The translations under genes were made by a program, and so were the position numbers. Source: Chrysomallon squamiferum (lineage: Eukaryota; Mollusca; Gastropoda; Neomphalida; Peltospiridae). Taken from it: a stretch of DNA of 64,000 nt. Below are positions 21,145 through 35,628 of this stretch, piece after piece. Location of the stretch: the NCBI GenBank assembly GCA_012295275.1, contig CM022678.1, positions 7,453,559-7,517,558 on the forward strand, read 5' to 3'. Below the pieces are notes generated by a model that had not been told where the DNA came from, searched no databases, and was given only the letters and a program-made list of their open reading frames with translations. How positions within the stretch are numbered: the stretch's first letter is position 1; the number at the start of each line of letters is the position of its first letter.

Positions 21145-22660
21145 CTGGTGGTATAATGTTCTCCTTGTTGTGCTGGTATGATTTCTTCTAGTTCTAGTGG
21201 TATAATTTGTTCTAGTTCTAGTGCTATAATTTGTTCTAGTTATAGTGGTATCATATGTTCTAGTTGTGGTATAATCTGTTCTAGTTGTACTGGTATAATT
21301 TGTTCTAGTTGTACTGGTATAATTTGTTCTAGTTATAGTATTATAATTTGTTCTAGTTGTACTGGTATAATTTGTTCTAGTTCTAGTGGTATAATTTGTT
21401 CCAGTTCTAGTGGTATCATATGTTCTAGTTGTACTGGTATAATTTGTTCTAGTTGTAGTGGTATAATTTGTTCTAGTTGTACTGGTATACTTTGTTCCAG
21501 TTACAGTATTACAATTTGTTCTAGTTGTAGTGGTGTCATTTTTACTAGTTATACTGGTATAATTTGTTCTAGATGTAGTGGTATAATTTGTTCTAGATGT
21601 AGTTGTATAATTTGTTCCAGTTCTAGTGGTATAATTTGTTCCAGTTCTAGTGGTATAATTTGTTCTAGTTATAGTGGTATAATTTGTTCTAGATGTAGTT
21701 GTATAATTTGTTCCAGTTCTAGTGGTATAATTTGTTCTAGTTATAGTGGTATAATTTGTTCTAGATGTAGTTGTATAATTTGTTCTAGATGTAGTGGTAT
21801 AATTTGTTCTAGTTGGTAGTGGTATAATTTGTTCCAGTTCTAGTGGTATAATTTGTTCTAGTTATAGTGGTATAATTTGTTCTAGATGTAGTTGTATAAT
21901 TTGTTCTAGATGTAGTTGTATAATTTGTTCCAGTTCTAGTGGTATAATTTGTTCTAGATGTAGTGGTATAATTTGTTCTAGATGTAGTTGTATAATTTGT
22001 TCTAGATGTAGTGGTATAATTTGTTCTAGATGTAGTGGTATAATTTGTTCTAGATGTAGTGGTATAATTTGTTCTAGTTATAGTGGTATAATTTGTTCCA
22101 GTTCTAGTGGTATAATTTGTTCTAGATGTAGTGGTATAATTTGTTCTAGTTATAGTGGTATAATTTGTTCTAGTTATAGTGGTATAATTTGTTCCAGTTC
22201 TAGTGGTATAATTTGTTCTAGATGTAGTGGTATAATTTGTTCTAGTTATAGTGGTATAATTTGTTCTAGATGTAGTGGTATAATTTGTTCTAGTTATAGT
22301 GGTATAATTTGTTCTAGATGTAGTGGTATAATTTGTTCTAGTTATAGTGGTATAATTTGTTCTAGATGTAGTGGTATAATTTGTTCTAGTTATAGTTGTA
22401 TAATTTGTTCTAGTTCTGGTATAATTTGTTCTAGTTACAGTATTATAATTTGTTCTAGTTGTTATGGTATAATGTTTACTAGTTATCCTGGTATAATTTG
22501 TTCTATTTGTGGTTGTATAATTTTTACTAGTCATACTGGTATAATTTGTTCTAGATGTAGTGGTATAATTTATTCTAGTTATACTGGTATAATTTGTTCT
22601 AGTTGTGGTATATTTTGTTCTGGTTACAGTGGTATAATTTGTTATTGTTCTAAATGTATA
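21145..22660 (+). repeat. 24-bp minisatellite array (TATAATTTGTTCTAG family)
   Basis: About 60 tandem copies of a 24-bp unit with core GGTATAATTTGTTCTAG followed by a variable 7-bp part (TTGTAGT, ATGTAGT, TTATAGT, TTCTAGT). Because 24 is a multiple of three, long frames stay open on both strands: an 8-residue Cys/Ser repeat from ATG 21178 to 21819 on + (213 codons), and a Thr/Asn-rich repeat at 21809-22534 on -. A few units are shortened, which shifts the + frame near 21815. No signal peptide or conserved domain is seen, so I treat it as non-coding. Confidence 0.93.
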
Positions 22661-22721
22661 ATTAGTAAATAAACAGACATTCAGTAATATAAAATATGTG
22701 TGTGTGTGTGTTTGTTATTGA

Positions 22722-22781
22722 ATGTATGTTTACATATTCAATGTTTTGTGTACATACTTATATTGAATGTCTGAAGGTACT
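22722..22781 (+). repeat. Dispersed repeat, copy 1 (3' end runs into CT-rich DNA)
   Basis: Contains TGTATGTTTACATATT, TTTTGTGTA, ATACTTATATTGAATG and CTGAAGGTACTC. The same order recurs at 25583-25648. Both copies are followed by CT-rich sequence, as if the element carries or seeds a (CT)n tail. Confidence 0.65.
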
Positions 22782-22789
22782 CACATTCT

Positions 22790-23591
22790 CTCTGTCTCTC
22801 AACATTACACAAATTGGGTTAACGGTCCTGTATTTTTCCATCTTGTATATGATAAACACTACACACACACACATACAGAAACAAACCATATAACTAACAG
22901 CTAATGGTAGGAATGTCACCAAATCATAAAAAAGTGTTTAATTATCTTCAGCATTTGTAGCTGTTGCTTTGTCAGACACAAACAGAGGGATATTTCTGTT
23001 GGTGGTGGTAGGGAATATAATTGTGTTTGTTCTTCTTTTATTTTCTTGTGCATGTTCTTGTTACTTTCATGATCGTTATGTTTATTTATATTTCTTTAAA
23101 ACTGTTTCTTTCTCTCCTTATCTGTTTCTTTTTTGGTTTCTACTCTGTCTCTGTTTCAGTTTCTTATTCCTTCTAGACACATGTTGCCAACTTTTTTTCT
23201 GTGTCTATAATCTTTGCTGAATGCCTGTATGTGTTTCATTTTCTCATTTTCTTTTTTTGTCTATAAAATTTTCTTTTTTTCTCTGTTTTATTTCTTTCTC
23301 TCTCATGTTCTAGTTTTCACCATTAAAAAAACCTATTTGGTTGTAGAAGTAGATTTCTGATTTATGTGTTTTGGTGTTTAATGTATCTTTTATATATTTT
23401 TTTTATAACTACAAATGTCGAGGAAATAGCAGGTGTCAGTTTATGCATGGTTTTCTTTTTATTTACATTCATTGTAACACTTAGCAATTTCTTTTTTTGA
23501 GTTAAGATCAGGACAGTTCTGAATAATATCACAGGATTGGTTAAGGGACTGATATTACAATTTATTTTATTTTAAGCTTGCTGGGTATACA

Positions 23592-23630
<39 letters not shown>

Positions 23631-23692
23631 ATTCTCTTTATTTGCTTTTTTTTTTGTATTCTTCCTCTCTTGATATTCAACTCTGTCTTGTA

Positions 23693-23726
<34 letters not shown>

Positions 23727-24028
23727 TCATCGCTCATCTCTCCCTCTCTTCTTCATGCTTTTGAATAACATATAACCAGCAAAAAAAAAAAAATAAAATA
23801 AAAATTACCCCCCACAAATTTCTAACCTTCACCCCCTACCCCTAAGATAATATTTTGGAACTGCCCTTTTTTTTTATTATTCCTCTCACTTTTTTTTTGT
23901 TTTTTGGCTTTTTTATTGTTGTTTCAGCTTGCTGTTCTGCACTGTAAACACCTCACCTCACCTCACCTCACCTGTAATTTGTCTCCCTAGCAATGCACCT
24001 TGCCATGGCCTAGGTAAGAGAGAGATCC
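22790..24028. other. Upstream region / possible 5' UTR of the channel gene
   Basis: AT- and T-rich sequence with a GT tract (23597-23627) and a (CT)n tract (23696-23722). Near 23930-24015 there are splice-like signals: TTGTTTCAG, a short CACCT repeat (23952-23971), TCTCCCTAG, and CCTAG|GTAAGAG at 24013. These could define non-coding 5' exons. They do not add open coding sequence in frame with the ATG at 24029, because an in-frame TAG lies at 24011-24013. Confidence 0.5.
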
Positions 24029-24117
24029 ATGGACTTTGAAAATATTCCTGTGTGTGAGAAATTTGACTTGGAGCTGCACCCTGAATCAGAAGAAGAGGAA
24101 CACGATGACTGGTTCAG
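24029..24117 (+). CDS. KCNT: Channel exon 1 (candidate N-terminus)
   Basis: The ATG at 24029 has an in-frame TAG at 24011-24013 upstream. It encodes 29 residues, rich in acidic ones ([11 protein letters not shown]), and ends TTCAG|GTAAAA in phase 2. It is followed at once by an A-rich run and a degenerate repeat block. No strong homology is seen, as expected for the variable Slack N-terminus. It could be an alternative to the exon at 12791. Confidence 0.6.
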
Positions 24118-25642
24118 GTAAAAAAAATAAAAAAAAATAAAAAAAATAAAAAAACATTTTTAAATCAGCTTGTTGCCATTTTAATTCAGATTTACATAAT
24201 ATAAATCCATATTAACCATATTAATTTCCCCCACTGGTTAACCCATTTCTGAATTAGGTTGTACAAATTTTAAATCCGGCTGCACCTATTTTGAATTGGG
24301 ATGTTTCTGTTTAAACTTGGGCTGTGCCCAGTTTGAATCAGGTTAACCCATTTTGAATCAGTTTCATCCCAGTATGAATTTATTATAATTTTTATGCGAA
24401 TGTTTAAATCAAATTAACACCTCTGACTTAATGTTAGATATGATTTTAGATTGATTCAACTCATTTTGATTAACACATTTTAAATAATGTTACATCTATT
24501 TTAAATTAACACATTTTTGTTGATGTTATATATATTTTAAATTGTTAACATATTTTAATTAATGTTACATGTTTTATAAATAAGCACATTTTAATTATTG
24601 TTATATATGTTTTTAAACTGACACATTTTAAATTCTTTTATAATATATGTTTTTTATATATGAAATTAAAATATTATTTGCTATCAGTTTTATAATATTC
24701 TAAAATAAGTTGTAACATAGCAGTATATAAAGTATATCCATTTTAAAATGTTGTTAATGATGTTTATTATCATCATTATCATCAACATTATTATTATCAT
24801 CATCATCATCATCAACATTATTATCATCATCATCATCATCATCAACATTATTATTATCATCATCATCATCGACATTATTATTATTATTTATTATTGTTAT
24901 TATTAGTTTATTATTATCATCATCATCAACAACATTATTGTTATTGTTATTCTTCTTGTTCTTGTTGTTGTTGTTGTTGTTGTCGTCATTCTAAATCAGA
25001 TATATGAAATCAGCCTACACTAATTCATGTCACGTTCTATATTAAGTTAATCTATTATTTAGACAAACACTATTTTAAACAAGATTATAACATGGCACTT
25101 ATTCACATATATTACTCATATTTATTATTATGCTAATTTCAAATTGGATTAATCCATTTAAAACTTTATATATCTGTTTCTTTTAATATATATGTTTATT
25201 AATCTGTATTATACACATACATACATATGCATGTGTGTGTGTGTGTGTGTGTGTTATAAATTAATTTGAATTTAAACAAGCTGTAATCTAGTTTGAATTA
25301 CAGAACCTGTGGAGAATTTCCACATGAAATTATCTAAAGTAAATTATGTAAGGTCATCTTTGAAGAAACAACATACACTTGTTTTATATATATATATATA
25401 TGTATATTAGGTCATACTTCAGTTGACTTTAAGTATACAGAGAGTGTTTAGAATTTCCTGTGATTCATTATATTTACATTAGAGGCTGTTCATATTCATT
25501 ATTTGTTTCATGTATGTCATTTTTTAATTGATCTTTATAGCCTTTTTCTTTCTTTCAGTGTGTGTGTGTCTCATATATGTCACTGTATGTTTATGTTTAC
25601 ATATTAAATTTTTTGTGTAATACTTATATTGAATGCCTGAAG

Positions 25643-25698
<56 letters not shown>

Positions 25699-25815
25699 GT
25701 TCTCTCTCTCTCTCTTTCTTTCTCTCCCTCTCTCTCTCTCATTCTCTCTCTCTCTTGATCTCTTTCTTTCTCTCTGTTCTCTCTCTCTCTTGTTCTCTTT
25801 CTTTCTCTCTCTGGT

Positions 25816-25846
<31 letters not shown>

Positions 25847-26141
25847 CTCTTGTTCTCTCTCTCACTTGTTCTCTTTCTTTCTCTCTCTTGTTCTCTCTCT
25901 CTCTCTTTCTCTCTTGTTCTCTTTCTTTCTCTCTCTTGTTCTCTCTCTCTCTCTCTTGTTCTCTTTCTTTCTCTTGTTCTCTCTCTCTTACTCTCTTGTT
26001 CTCTTTCTTTCTCTCTCTTGTTCTCTCTCTCTCTCTTTCTTTCTCTCTCTTGTTCTCTCTCTCTCTTTCTTTCTCTTGTTCTCTTTCTTTCTCTCTCTTG
26101 TTCTCTCTCTTTCTCTCTTGTTCTCTTTCTTTCTCTCTCTT

Positions 26142-26208
<67 letters not shown>

Positions 26209-27002
26209 CTCTCTCTTGTTCTCTCTCTCTCTCTCTCTCTCTAGCTGTTTCTTTCTCTTTCTCTGTTTTCCTTAAAGTTCATGTTCATAAATATATTGTA
26301 AATATACACTAATTAGGACATTTAAATGAAAAATTATATACATATATATAAGTACATTCATGGACCATAAGCAGAGTAAATGTTGTTTTTTCTTTTTTAA
26401 ATAGACTCAGTCTGATAAAGAATTTGTTATATCTCTCTCACATGGTCGTAACACATATCATTTCATTAAATTAATGAAATTTAATTTTTTAGTAATGTTT
26501 TTAGACATTAGAGAAATATATCTTTTTTAGTTTGTTTATCTTTTTAATCTTTCTTCCTAAGTAGTAAGTTACAGAGACATTTAATTTTTTTTAAAAGCCA
26601 TTTTAGTAATCATAAATATTTACATTTTTCTGTTGTTGAAAATTTGCTCTTATCTGTTGTCATTTATTTATTTATTTATCGTTGTAATATAAAAATATTT
26701 ATTTATTTAATTACTTATTCATATATTTATTTATATATTTATTTATTTGTTTGTATGTTTATTTATTATTTATTTAAAGATATATATATAATAGTGCTCA
26801 GAACACACACTTTGTATATTTTATTACAGTAGGTTCCTTATCATTATTATTAAGTAAATGAATAAATAATAAAAATAAATTGATAAATGAAGTGTATCTT
26901 TTAAGAACACAATCTGTATTTATATGTATCATTTATAATGTGATAAATAAATTAATACACTAAATTGTGTACATGTGTGTGTGTGATTCTGTGTGTAAAT
27001 AC

Positions 27003-27061
<59 letters not shown>

Positions 27062-27072
27062 CAGATATATAT

Positions 27073-27132
<60 letters not shown>

Positions 27133-27164
27133 ATATAGATATAGATATAGCTATAGATAGACAG

Positions 27165-27222
<58 letters not shown>

Positions 27223-27292
27223 ATTTTTGTAAATTTTATGTGTTTTTGTATGTGTGTCTATCTATCTATCATCTATCTGTCTATATGTGTGA

Positions 27293-27342
<50 letters not shown>

Positions 27343-27596
27343 TACATTACCTCAGCAGTGATCTGTGACAGACACAGATATCATCATGTTATTGTGAAAC
27401 AGGAAATAATGAATCACACTTTTCATGAGGTCACAGTTAACTAACTGATCAGATATTAATAATCTTTACTCAGTGTGGTAAAAACTAGTGTGTGTTTTTT
27501 TTATATGTGTAGAGTTAAACATAGGTACACACATACAAACATACATAGATACATATAAATCTACACACACACACACACACACACATATACATATAA

Positions 27597-27631
<35 letters not shown>

Positions 27632-28931
27632 TACATATATATATATATATAAATACACACACACACACACACATATATTGTCAGATAGACAGTTTTATAG
27701 ACATTCATGTACATACCTATGTAAAATTATATATACACACACACATAGATACATATAAATACACACACACGCATACACATACAAACACATAGATACATAT
27801 GAATACACACACACGCACATATATATATATATATATATTGACAGTAGACAGTTATATAGACATTCATGTATGTACCTACATAAAATTATATATATACACA
27901 GACAAACACACACAAACAATACATACAGGCATCTAACTAGTCTGAAATATATCATACACATTGTAAATGTGTGTATATGTGTGTGTGCATGTTTGTTTGT
28001 TTATACTTATATTCGATCTAAAATATTTAATTAGTTCATCTACTTAAATAGATGGAAGATGTAACTGGTTTATAATTTATTATTAATATCTAGGTGTATG
28101 TAAACATAAAATAAAAGTCATTTAAGTGTGTATGTGTATGTGTGTGTGTGTGTGTCAGTGTTTATTTATATATCTATTGCCTTTACTCATATAGAAAATA
28201 AAGAACAGAAATAAAGAAATAAAGCAGGTACTAGAAATTGAAATAATGAGTGAAAGAGGGAATATTATGAAGGGTGATAGAGAAAAGAAAACATGATAGA
28301 AACTGAGAAGGAGATGAAGACAAAGACACTGAAATACACAGAGTGATGGAGAGAAGGAATGAGAGAAAGATGGAGAAACCATAGAAAGGAAGTCAAGGAT
28401 GAAGACAGAGAGAAAGAAAGTTTGCAAGTGTTAGGGGTAATAGTGTGTGTAGTGTGTGTGTGTGTATGTGTTTGTCAAGTGTGCTTTTTTTTTCATCTAT
28501 TCATATCTGTATAATGGTGGGGGTTTTTGTGGGATTGTTTTTTTTTTTCCCCTTAAGATATTTATGTGTGAATATAAATACATATGTGGCCATGTATGAA
28601 ATATTTTATATCTTATGCAGTTAAGGTGACCATGATACCAGTGCAATCAGGTAAATTTATTACATAATTGCTAAAAATAATTATCACTTGAAAAGACATA
28701 AGTTGTCAGATGTGATTTACAATGTTAATAACAATTTATATGTGTGTTTACTTACCTGTATATATTAGCAAATATGTCTTGATGTCTTAGACATCAATTT
28801 TCTTTTATAATGTGTATTATTTGTGTGTGCTTGAGTGAGCTTATATGCAGATATTAAATTATATATATATATAAAGGTATGTGTATGGGTGTGCATGTAT
28901 GTTGGGGTGTGTATGTGTGTTTGTGTGTGTT

Positions 28932-28977
<46 letters not shown>

Positions 28978-30622
28978 TACCTATTCTTTGTATGCTCTTC
29001 TTTTTTTTTTTTCTTTTTTTTTTTATTTGCTTCTGGGCACATTCTAGATTTTTCTATTCTGCTACACCCATCATATACCTTTGCTTACCTGTCAAAAACC
29101 TGGTCTACCTGCTGTACTGAGTCCTGTGCTGTTTGTTTATTCAGTCGTATTTCAGTGGAAAGTGTTTACACGAATACTGATGTAGCAGAAGAACTTTGTC
29201 AATTCATCTCGCTTACGTTTGTTTACTGTGTTCGAAAAGTGAACAGTTTTGTTGTTTTTTTTTGTTGTTTTTTTTATTCTGAATCTTTGGATTGGATTTT
29301 ATTGTTGTTCTTCTAGATCATGTGAGTTTGATGTTTTATCTGAAGTAGATTTTTATTTTTTGTTAAGATAATAAAACTTTGCAATAAAGGTGGTGTTGTT
29401 GCTTTTATTTCTGCAGTTAAATTTTGATAAATATTTTTACAGTTTGTTAAATGTGAAAGTTTTCTTAATCATAGAAAACTGGATTTTATTGTCAGATTCT
29501 GGATTTATGTAAGAATGTGTTTTATTAAAATTAGTTTTTTTGGTTTTATTAAGAAGTTAAAAATTTGTGTAAGGTTAATTAAGTTTTCTGTGTTCTTTCA
29601 AATAATTTGTTTGTGTTTTTTTGTTTTTTTTTATACTGGTTTTAAATTTATTTTCTGGATTAAAACCAAACAAAAAAAAAATAAATAAATAAAAATTTGA
29701 AACAAACTGGATTTCATTGTTCTAAACTGATGAAGGATTATTTAATTTATGATTATATCTTTTTCTAAAACAATATGTTTAATTGTTAAGCTGTATCTCT
29801 GTATATAAACTTGCATTTTATTTAATTACTTTTACACCAAAAAAAATTAAATAACTTTTTTTTAATCAAATTATATTATTTATCAAATTAAATTTTGTTT
29901 GCTCTCTGTAATAAAATTATTTTTGTCTCAAAAGGAGAAAAAAATTACATCTTTATCAAGAACCTAATAAATTATTTTATAATTTTTTTTTGTCGTTATC
30001 ATCTGTTACGAATTTTATGTGCATGATATATATTCCAGCATGAAATTACACGAATGTATTTTCCAAAATAATAACAAAATTAATAAATTTATTTACAACT
30101 TGAAAATAATTGCTTTGTTTACTCTAAATTTTCTTATAAAATTCAACTTGTATTTAAAGTTTGTGCAGTTGGTACGATGCACCATTTGGTGTGGATTCTA
30201 GATTTTCAAACTTATCACAAATTTATGATTTAAATTTGTTTATTTATTTATTTGTGATTTGGCTTTTGTTTGTTTATTTATTTATTTATGATTTAGTTTT
30301 TGTTTGTTTATTTATTATTTATGATTTAGTTTTGTTTGTTTATTTATTTATTTATGATTTAGCTTTTGTTTGTTTATTTTTTTGTTTATGATTTAGTTTT
30401 GTTTGTTTATTTATTTTTTTATTTATGAACTTTCAATTTTGTTTGTTTGAGAAGTGTTTTCATTCGTAACTCATCAACACGGAGGCGCCTAGAAACATTT
30501 TTTCTTTCTTTCTTTCTTCATTTGAAACTCATCAACACGTACGTATACCTAGAAACATTTCTTTCTTTCTTTCTTTCTTTCTTCATTCGAAACTCATCAA
30601 CACGTATGTATACCTAGAAACA

Positions 30623-30653
<31 letters not shown>

Positions 30654-31025
30654 ATTCGAAACTCATCAACACGTATGTATACCTAGAAACATTTCTTTCT
30701 TTCTTTCTTTCTTCATTTCAACAACACGTATCTTTCTTTTCATTTCTTTCTTTCTTTCTTCATTCGAACTCATCAACACGTATGTATACCTAGAAACATT
30801 TCTTTCTTTCTTTCTTTTCATTTCATCAACACGTTCTTTCTTCTTTTCTTTCTTTCTTCATTCGAAACTCATCAACATGTATGTATACCTAGAAACATTT
30901 CTTTCTTTCTTTCTTTTTTCTTTCTTCATTCATTCAAACTCATCAACACGTATGTATACCTAGAAACATTTCTTTCTTTCTTTCTTCATTCGAAACTCAT
31001 CAACACGTATGTATACCTAGAAACA

Positions 31026-31056
<31 letters not shown>

Positions 31057-31094
31057 ATTCGAAACTCATCAACACGTACGTATACCTAGAAACA

Positions 31095-31125
<31 letters not shown>

Positions 31126-31375
31126 ATTCAAAACTCATCAACACGTATGTATACCTAGAAACATTTCTTTCTTTCTTTCTTTCTTTCTTCATTCAAAACT
31201 CATCAACACGTATGTATACCTAGAAATTTCTTTTTTTTTTTCTTTCTTTCATTTCATCAACATCGTGTGTATACCTAGAAACTTTTTCTTTCTTTTTCTT
31301 CATTCGAAACTCATCAACACGTGCATTATACCTACAAACGAAACATTTCTTTCTTTATTCTTCATTCGAGAAACA

Positions 31376-31406
<31 letters not shown>

Positions 31407-31444
31407 ATTCAAAACTCATCAACACGTATGTATACCTAGAAACA

Positions 31445-31475
<31 letters not shown>

Positions 31476-31515
31476 ATTCAAAACTCATCAACACGTATGT
31501 ATACCTAGAAACATT

Positions 31516-31548
<33 letters not shown>

Positions 31549-31643
31549 ATTCGAAACTCATCAACACGTACGTATACCTAGAAACATTTCTTTCTTTCTT
31601 TCTTCATTCAAAACTCATCAACACGTATGTATACCTAGAAACA

Positions 31644-31674
<31 letters not shown>

Positions 31675-31714
31675 ATTCGAAACTCATCAACACGTATGTA
31701 TACCTAGAAACATT

Positions 31715-31747
<33 letters not shown>

Positions 31748-31785
31748 ATTCGAAACTCATCAACACGTACGTATACCTAGAAACA

Positions 31786-31816
<31 letters not shown>

Positions 31817-31856
31817 ATTTGAAACTCATCAACACGTACGTATACCTAGAAACTTT

Positions 31857-31889
<33 letters not shown>

Positions 31890-31994
31890 ATTTGAAACTC
31901 ATCAACACGTACGTATACCTAGAAATTTTTCTTTCTTTCTTTCTTTCTTTCTTCATTTGAAACTCATCAACATGTACGTATTCCTAGAAACATT

Positions 31995-32027
<33 letters not shown>

Positions 32028-32114
32028 ATTCGAAACTCATCAACACGTATGTATACCTAGAAACATTTCTTTCTTCATTTGAAACTCATCAACACGTACG
32101 CATACCTAGAAACA

Positions 32115-32145
<31 letters not shown>

Positions 32146-32244
32146 ATTCGAAACTCATCAACACGTATGTATACCTAGAAACATTTCTTTCTTTCTTTCT
32201 TTCTTCATTCGAAACTCATCAACACGTATGTATACCTAGAAACA

Positions 32245-32275
<31 letters not shown>

Positions 32276-32313
32276 ATTCAAAACTCATCAACATGTATGT
32301 ATACCTAGAAACT

Positions 32314-32344
<31 letters not shown>

Positions 32345-32554
32345 ATTCAAAACTCATCAACACGTACGTATACTTAGAAACATTTCTTTCTTTCTCTCTT
32401 TCTTTCTTCATTCGAAACTCATCAACACATATGTATACCTAGAAACATTTCTTTCTTTCTTTCTTTCTTCATTCGAAACTCATCAACACGTATGTATACC
32501 TAGAACATTTCTTTCTTTCTTTCTTTGTAACTTAATTTGTTAGTTTGTTAGTTT

Positions 32555-32585
<31 letters not shown>

Positions 32586-33145
32586 TTTTTTTATTTATTG
32601 GTATGTTTTGTTGCTTGTAATTGTTTATTTATTTATTTCTGGTTTTTTTCATTTATTTGTTTATCTATTTATATTGTTTCATCATTGCTGCTACTCTCTT
32701 TCTACATTTCTTTTTTCTTTTTCTTTTTTGTATCGTAACAAAACATATTTCACTAAGCATATCAAAATCAAAACTGTATTTTTTATTTTCTCTCTCTTTC
32801 CCATTTGTCATTAAACCTATTTTAGGTTTTTATTACTGCTTCATTCATAATTTAATTTCCTTTCTGTGTCTGTTTTATTTTTAGGTTTGTCTGCCACATT
32901 CTTCGACCTTGTGATAAAATGTCTCATTTGCATAACCTACGTAATTCGTGTCTTTCTCGATGACCCAAAATCGTATGCATGGTGAGTTACAAACTAACAC
33001 CGTCTTCTTAATATTACACAGTGTATCAACAGCAAGTCATTAGTAACTGCCATTTCTCTTTTTCTTTCCATCTCACTGGGTTTTTTTTCATCTTCTCTTG
33101 TGTTTTTGGTGTGTATGTGTCTCTCTCTCATTGCCTTCTCTTTAT

Positions 33146-33199
<54 letters not shown>

Positions 33200-33279
33200 G
33201 CTCTCTGTCTCTCATTTTCTCTTCTCTTTCTCTCTCTGTCTCTTTCTCTCACTCAATCTCTCTGTCTCTCTCACTTTCT

Positions 33280-33343
<64 letters not shown>

Positions 33344-33781
33344 ATGCTTGATTTTCTCTCATCCATTTTTCCATTCTTTTTCTTTATCTCAATCTTACTT
33401 GCCTGTAATTTTTTTTTTTCTTTTCTTGTCAGTGACTGATTAAGAACAATATTTCACTATAAGCAAATATAAACTGTTTAAGTCGATATACAAACAAATG
33501 ACAAAAGGAAAGTACTTATAAAACTGTTAATATTTACTTTCTCATTTATAGCATATAAAGCTAATGCTCAAACTGAAGTGTGTGTGTTTGTTCAAGCAAC
33601 AATAAATAAATAAATAAAGTACATACAGTGGTAAACAATTTATTAATTTATTTGTTTATTAAGTTTTTATTTATTTATTTATTTTTTATTTATTTTTTAT
33701 TTATTTATTGCCTTTTAAGTTTTGTTTTTTTTTTTTTTTTTTTATTCATTTTTTATTTTTTGTTTATATTTTTTTTTGTTT

Positions 33782-33812
<31 letters not shown>

Positions 33813-35361
33813 AGTCAATGAAATGAGGTAAAAAAAACTAACATGTTCTCTGCATGGTATTGTATTTAACTTAAAAATAGAGTTTATATCTTCAAGGGAC
33901 ATTTTTTCAATAGGGTTTTGTTCAGTAGGGATTTCATTCTTGAGATTTTACTTTCATTGACAGGTTTTATTTAGTAGGGATTTATTTACAGGGATTTCAA
34001 GTTTTTCTCTAGCATACTTTCTGAATGGCATCCAGAACATAACAAACCTTATTCAGTTTTCTTTTTTTCTTTTGTCTTTTTGTTTTTCTTAATTCTTTCT
34101 TCTTGTATATTTCTTTTATTTATTTTTTTTTCTTTCTTTTTTTTTTTTTCACATTTTTCTTTCAAAGGTTTCAAAGGCTGTTTAAAATTAAAGTTTAAAT
34201 TTTTGCAATTTACAGTGCTAGTTCATACACAGAGAAAATATTTTGAAATTTGTTAAAAAAATAAAATAAAATGTTAAAAGTGGAATGTTGCAGTGTCACA
34301 TGATTTTAAAGGAAGGTTCTTTTTTTATTATTTTATGTTTTCTTTTTTCTTTAAATTTCTGTTATATTATTTCAAATCATTATTATTATTATTATTTTTT
34401 TTTTTTTTTTTCGAGCATAAAATATTTACTTATTTTTGTTATAGCGTTTCCATGTTTTTGGTAATGATATATGTGTGTGTGTGTGTGTCAGTCTGTCTGT
34501 CTGTATGTCTGTGTGTTTGTGTGTAAACAAAAATTATATGTATAAAAATATCTTTATTTGTTATTCAATTTTTTTTTTTTAAATATAAAACGAAATTTGT
34601 TCATTTAATTATTTTTAATAGTTTATTTATTTATTTTTTTTAATTTATTTATTCATAATATTTTATGTTCATTAATATTTATTTTTATTAATTCTTTAAC
34701 TTTATTTCATTTCATTTTATTTTATTTCATTTCATTTCTTTTTATTTCATTTCATTTTTTTTTTTATTTATATATATATTTTTTTTTATGTGTAGGCTTT
34801 CATTAGTATTATTATTATTATTTTAATATACATATATATATATATATATAAATAATATACATTTATATATATTACAGTGCTGGAGAGCCATGCACAAACT
34901 TGCAACAAAACAGTTCAGTGGATAAGGATGAGATGGTTTTTTCATCAACACAAATCAACTGGTAAGTACAACAAACACATGTATGAACAGACAGAAAAAC
35001 TGTCTTATGAATATCTACATATTTTATACAGAAGAAAAATTAACTGGACAGTAAACTAGTTTAATTTATGCATGCCAAATTAAAAAATTAAAAAAAAATT
35101 CTACTAATAACAATTAGAAAAAAGAAGAAAAAAAAGGATAGTGATTACATATTTTGTTTTTCTTTTAATAATGTTGATTCTAATATTAATGAAAATGTTA
35201 GCTCTTAGAATGTAATTTTGTTTAATAATCAAAAATAGTTTAGATCTAACAGCCTTACATAGCATATTGGTAAAATTAGTGAACAGTTTGATGAAGTTGT
35301 GAATGAGAGAATGTTTTATTTAGAATACTAATGATTCATATGTTTTGTGTTATGATGATAT

Positions 35362-35443
<82 letters not shown>

Positions 35444-35508
35444 GACAGGGGAATACAGAGAGAGAAGAACACACAGAGATAGATACAAAGAGAGAGTAAC
35501 AGAGAGGA

Positions 35509-35583
<75 letters not shown>

Positions 35584-35628
35584 AATACAGAGAGAGAAGA
35601 ACAACACACAGATAGATACAAAGAGAGT

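Noticed and set aside
24005-24020. Strong donor-like CCTAG|GTAAGAG just before the channel start ATG
   Set aside because: Kept only as a possible 5' UTR junction; as a coding donor it follows an in-frame stop and would exclude the exon 1 ATG.
28620-28649. 30-base piece bounded by AG and GTAAAT, looking like a microexon in channel intron 1
   Set aside because: Joining it to exon 1 gives an immediate stop codon, and it resembles nothing in the channel family.
30463-32530. CRISPR-like array (repeat core with variable spacers)
   Set aside because: The spacers are TTTC microsatellites of varying length rather than unique sequences, and the context is an intron of an animal gene.
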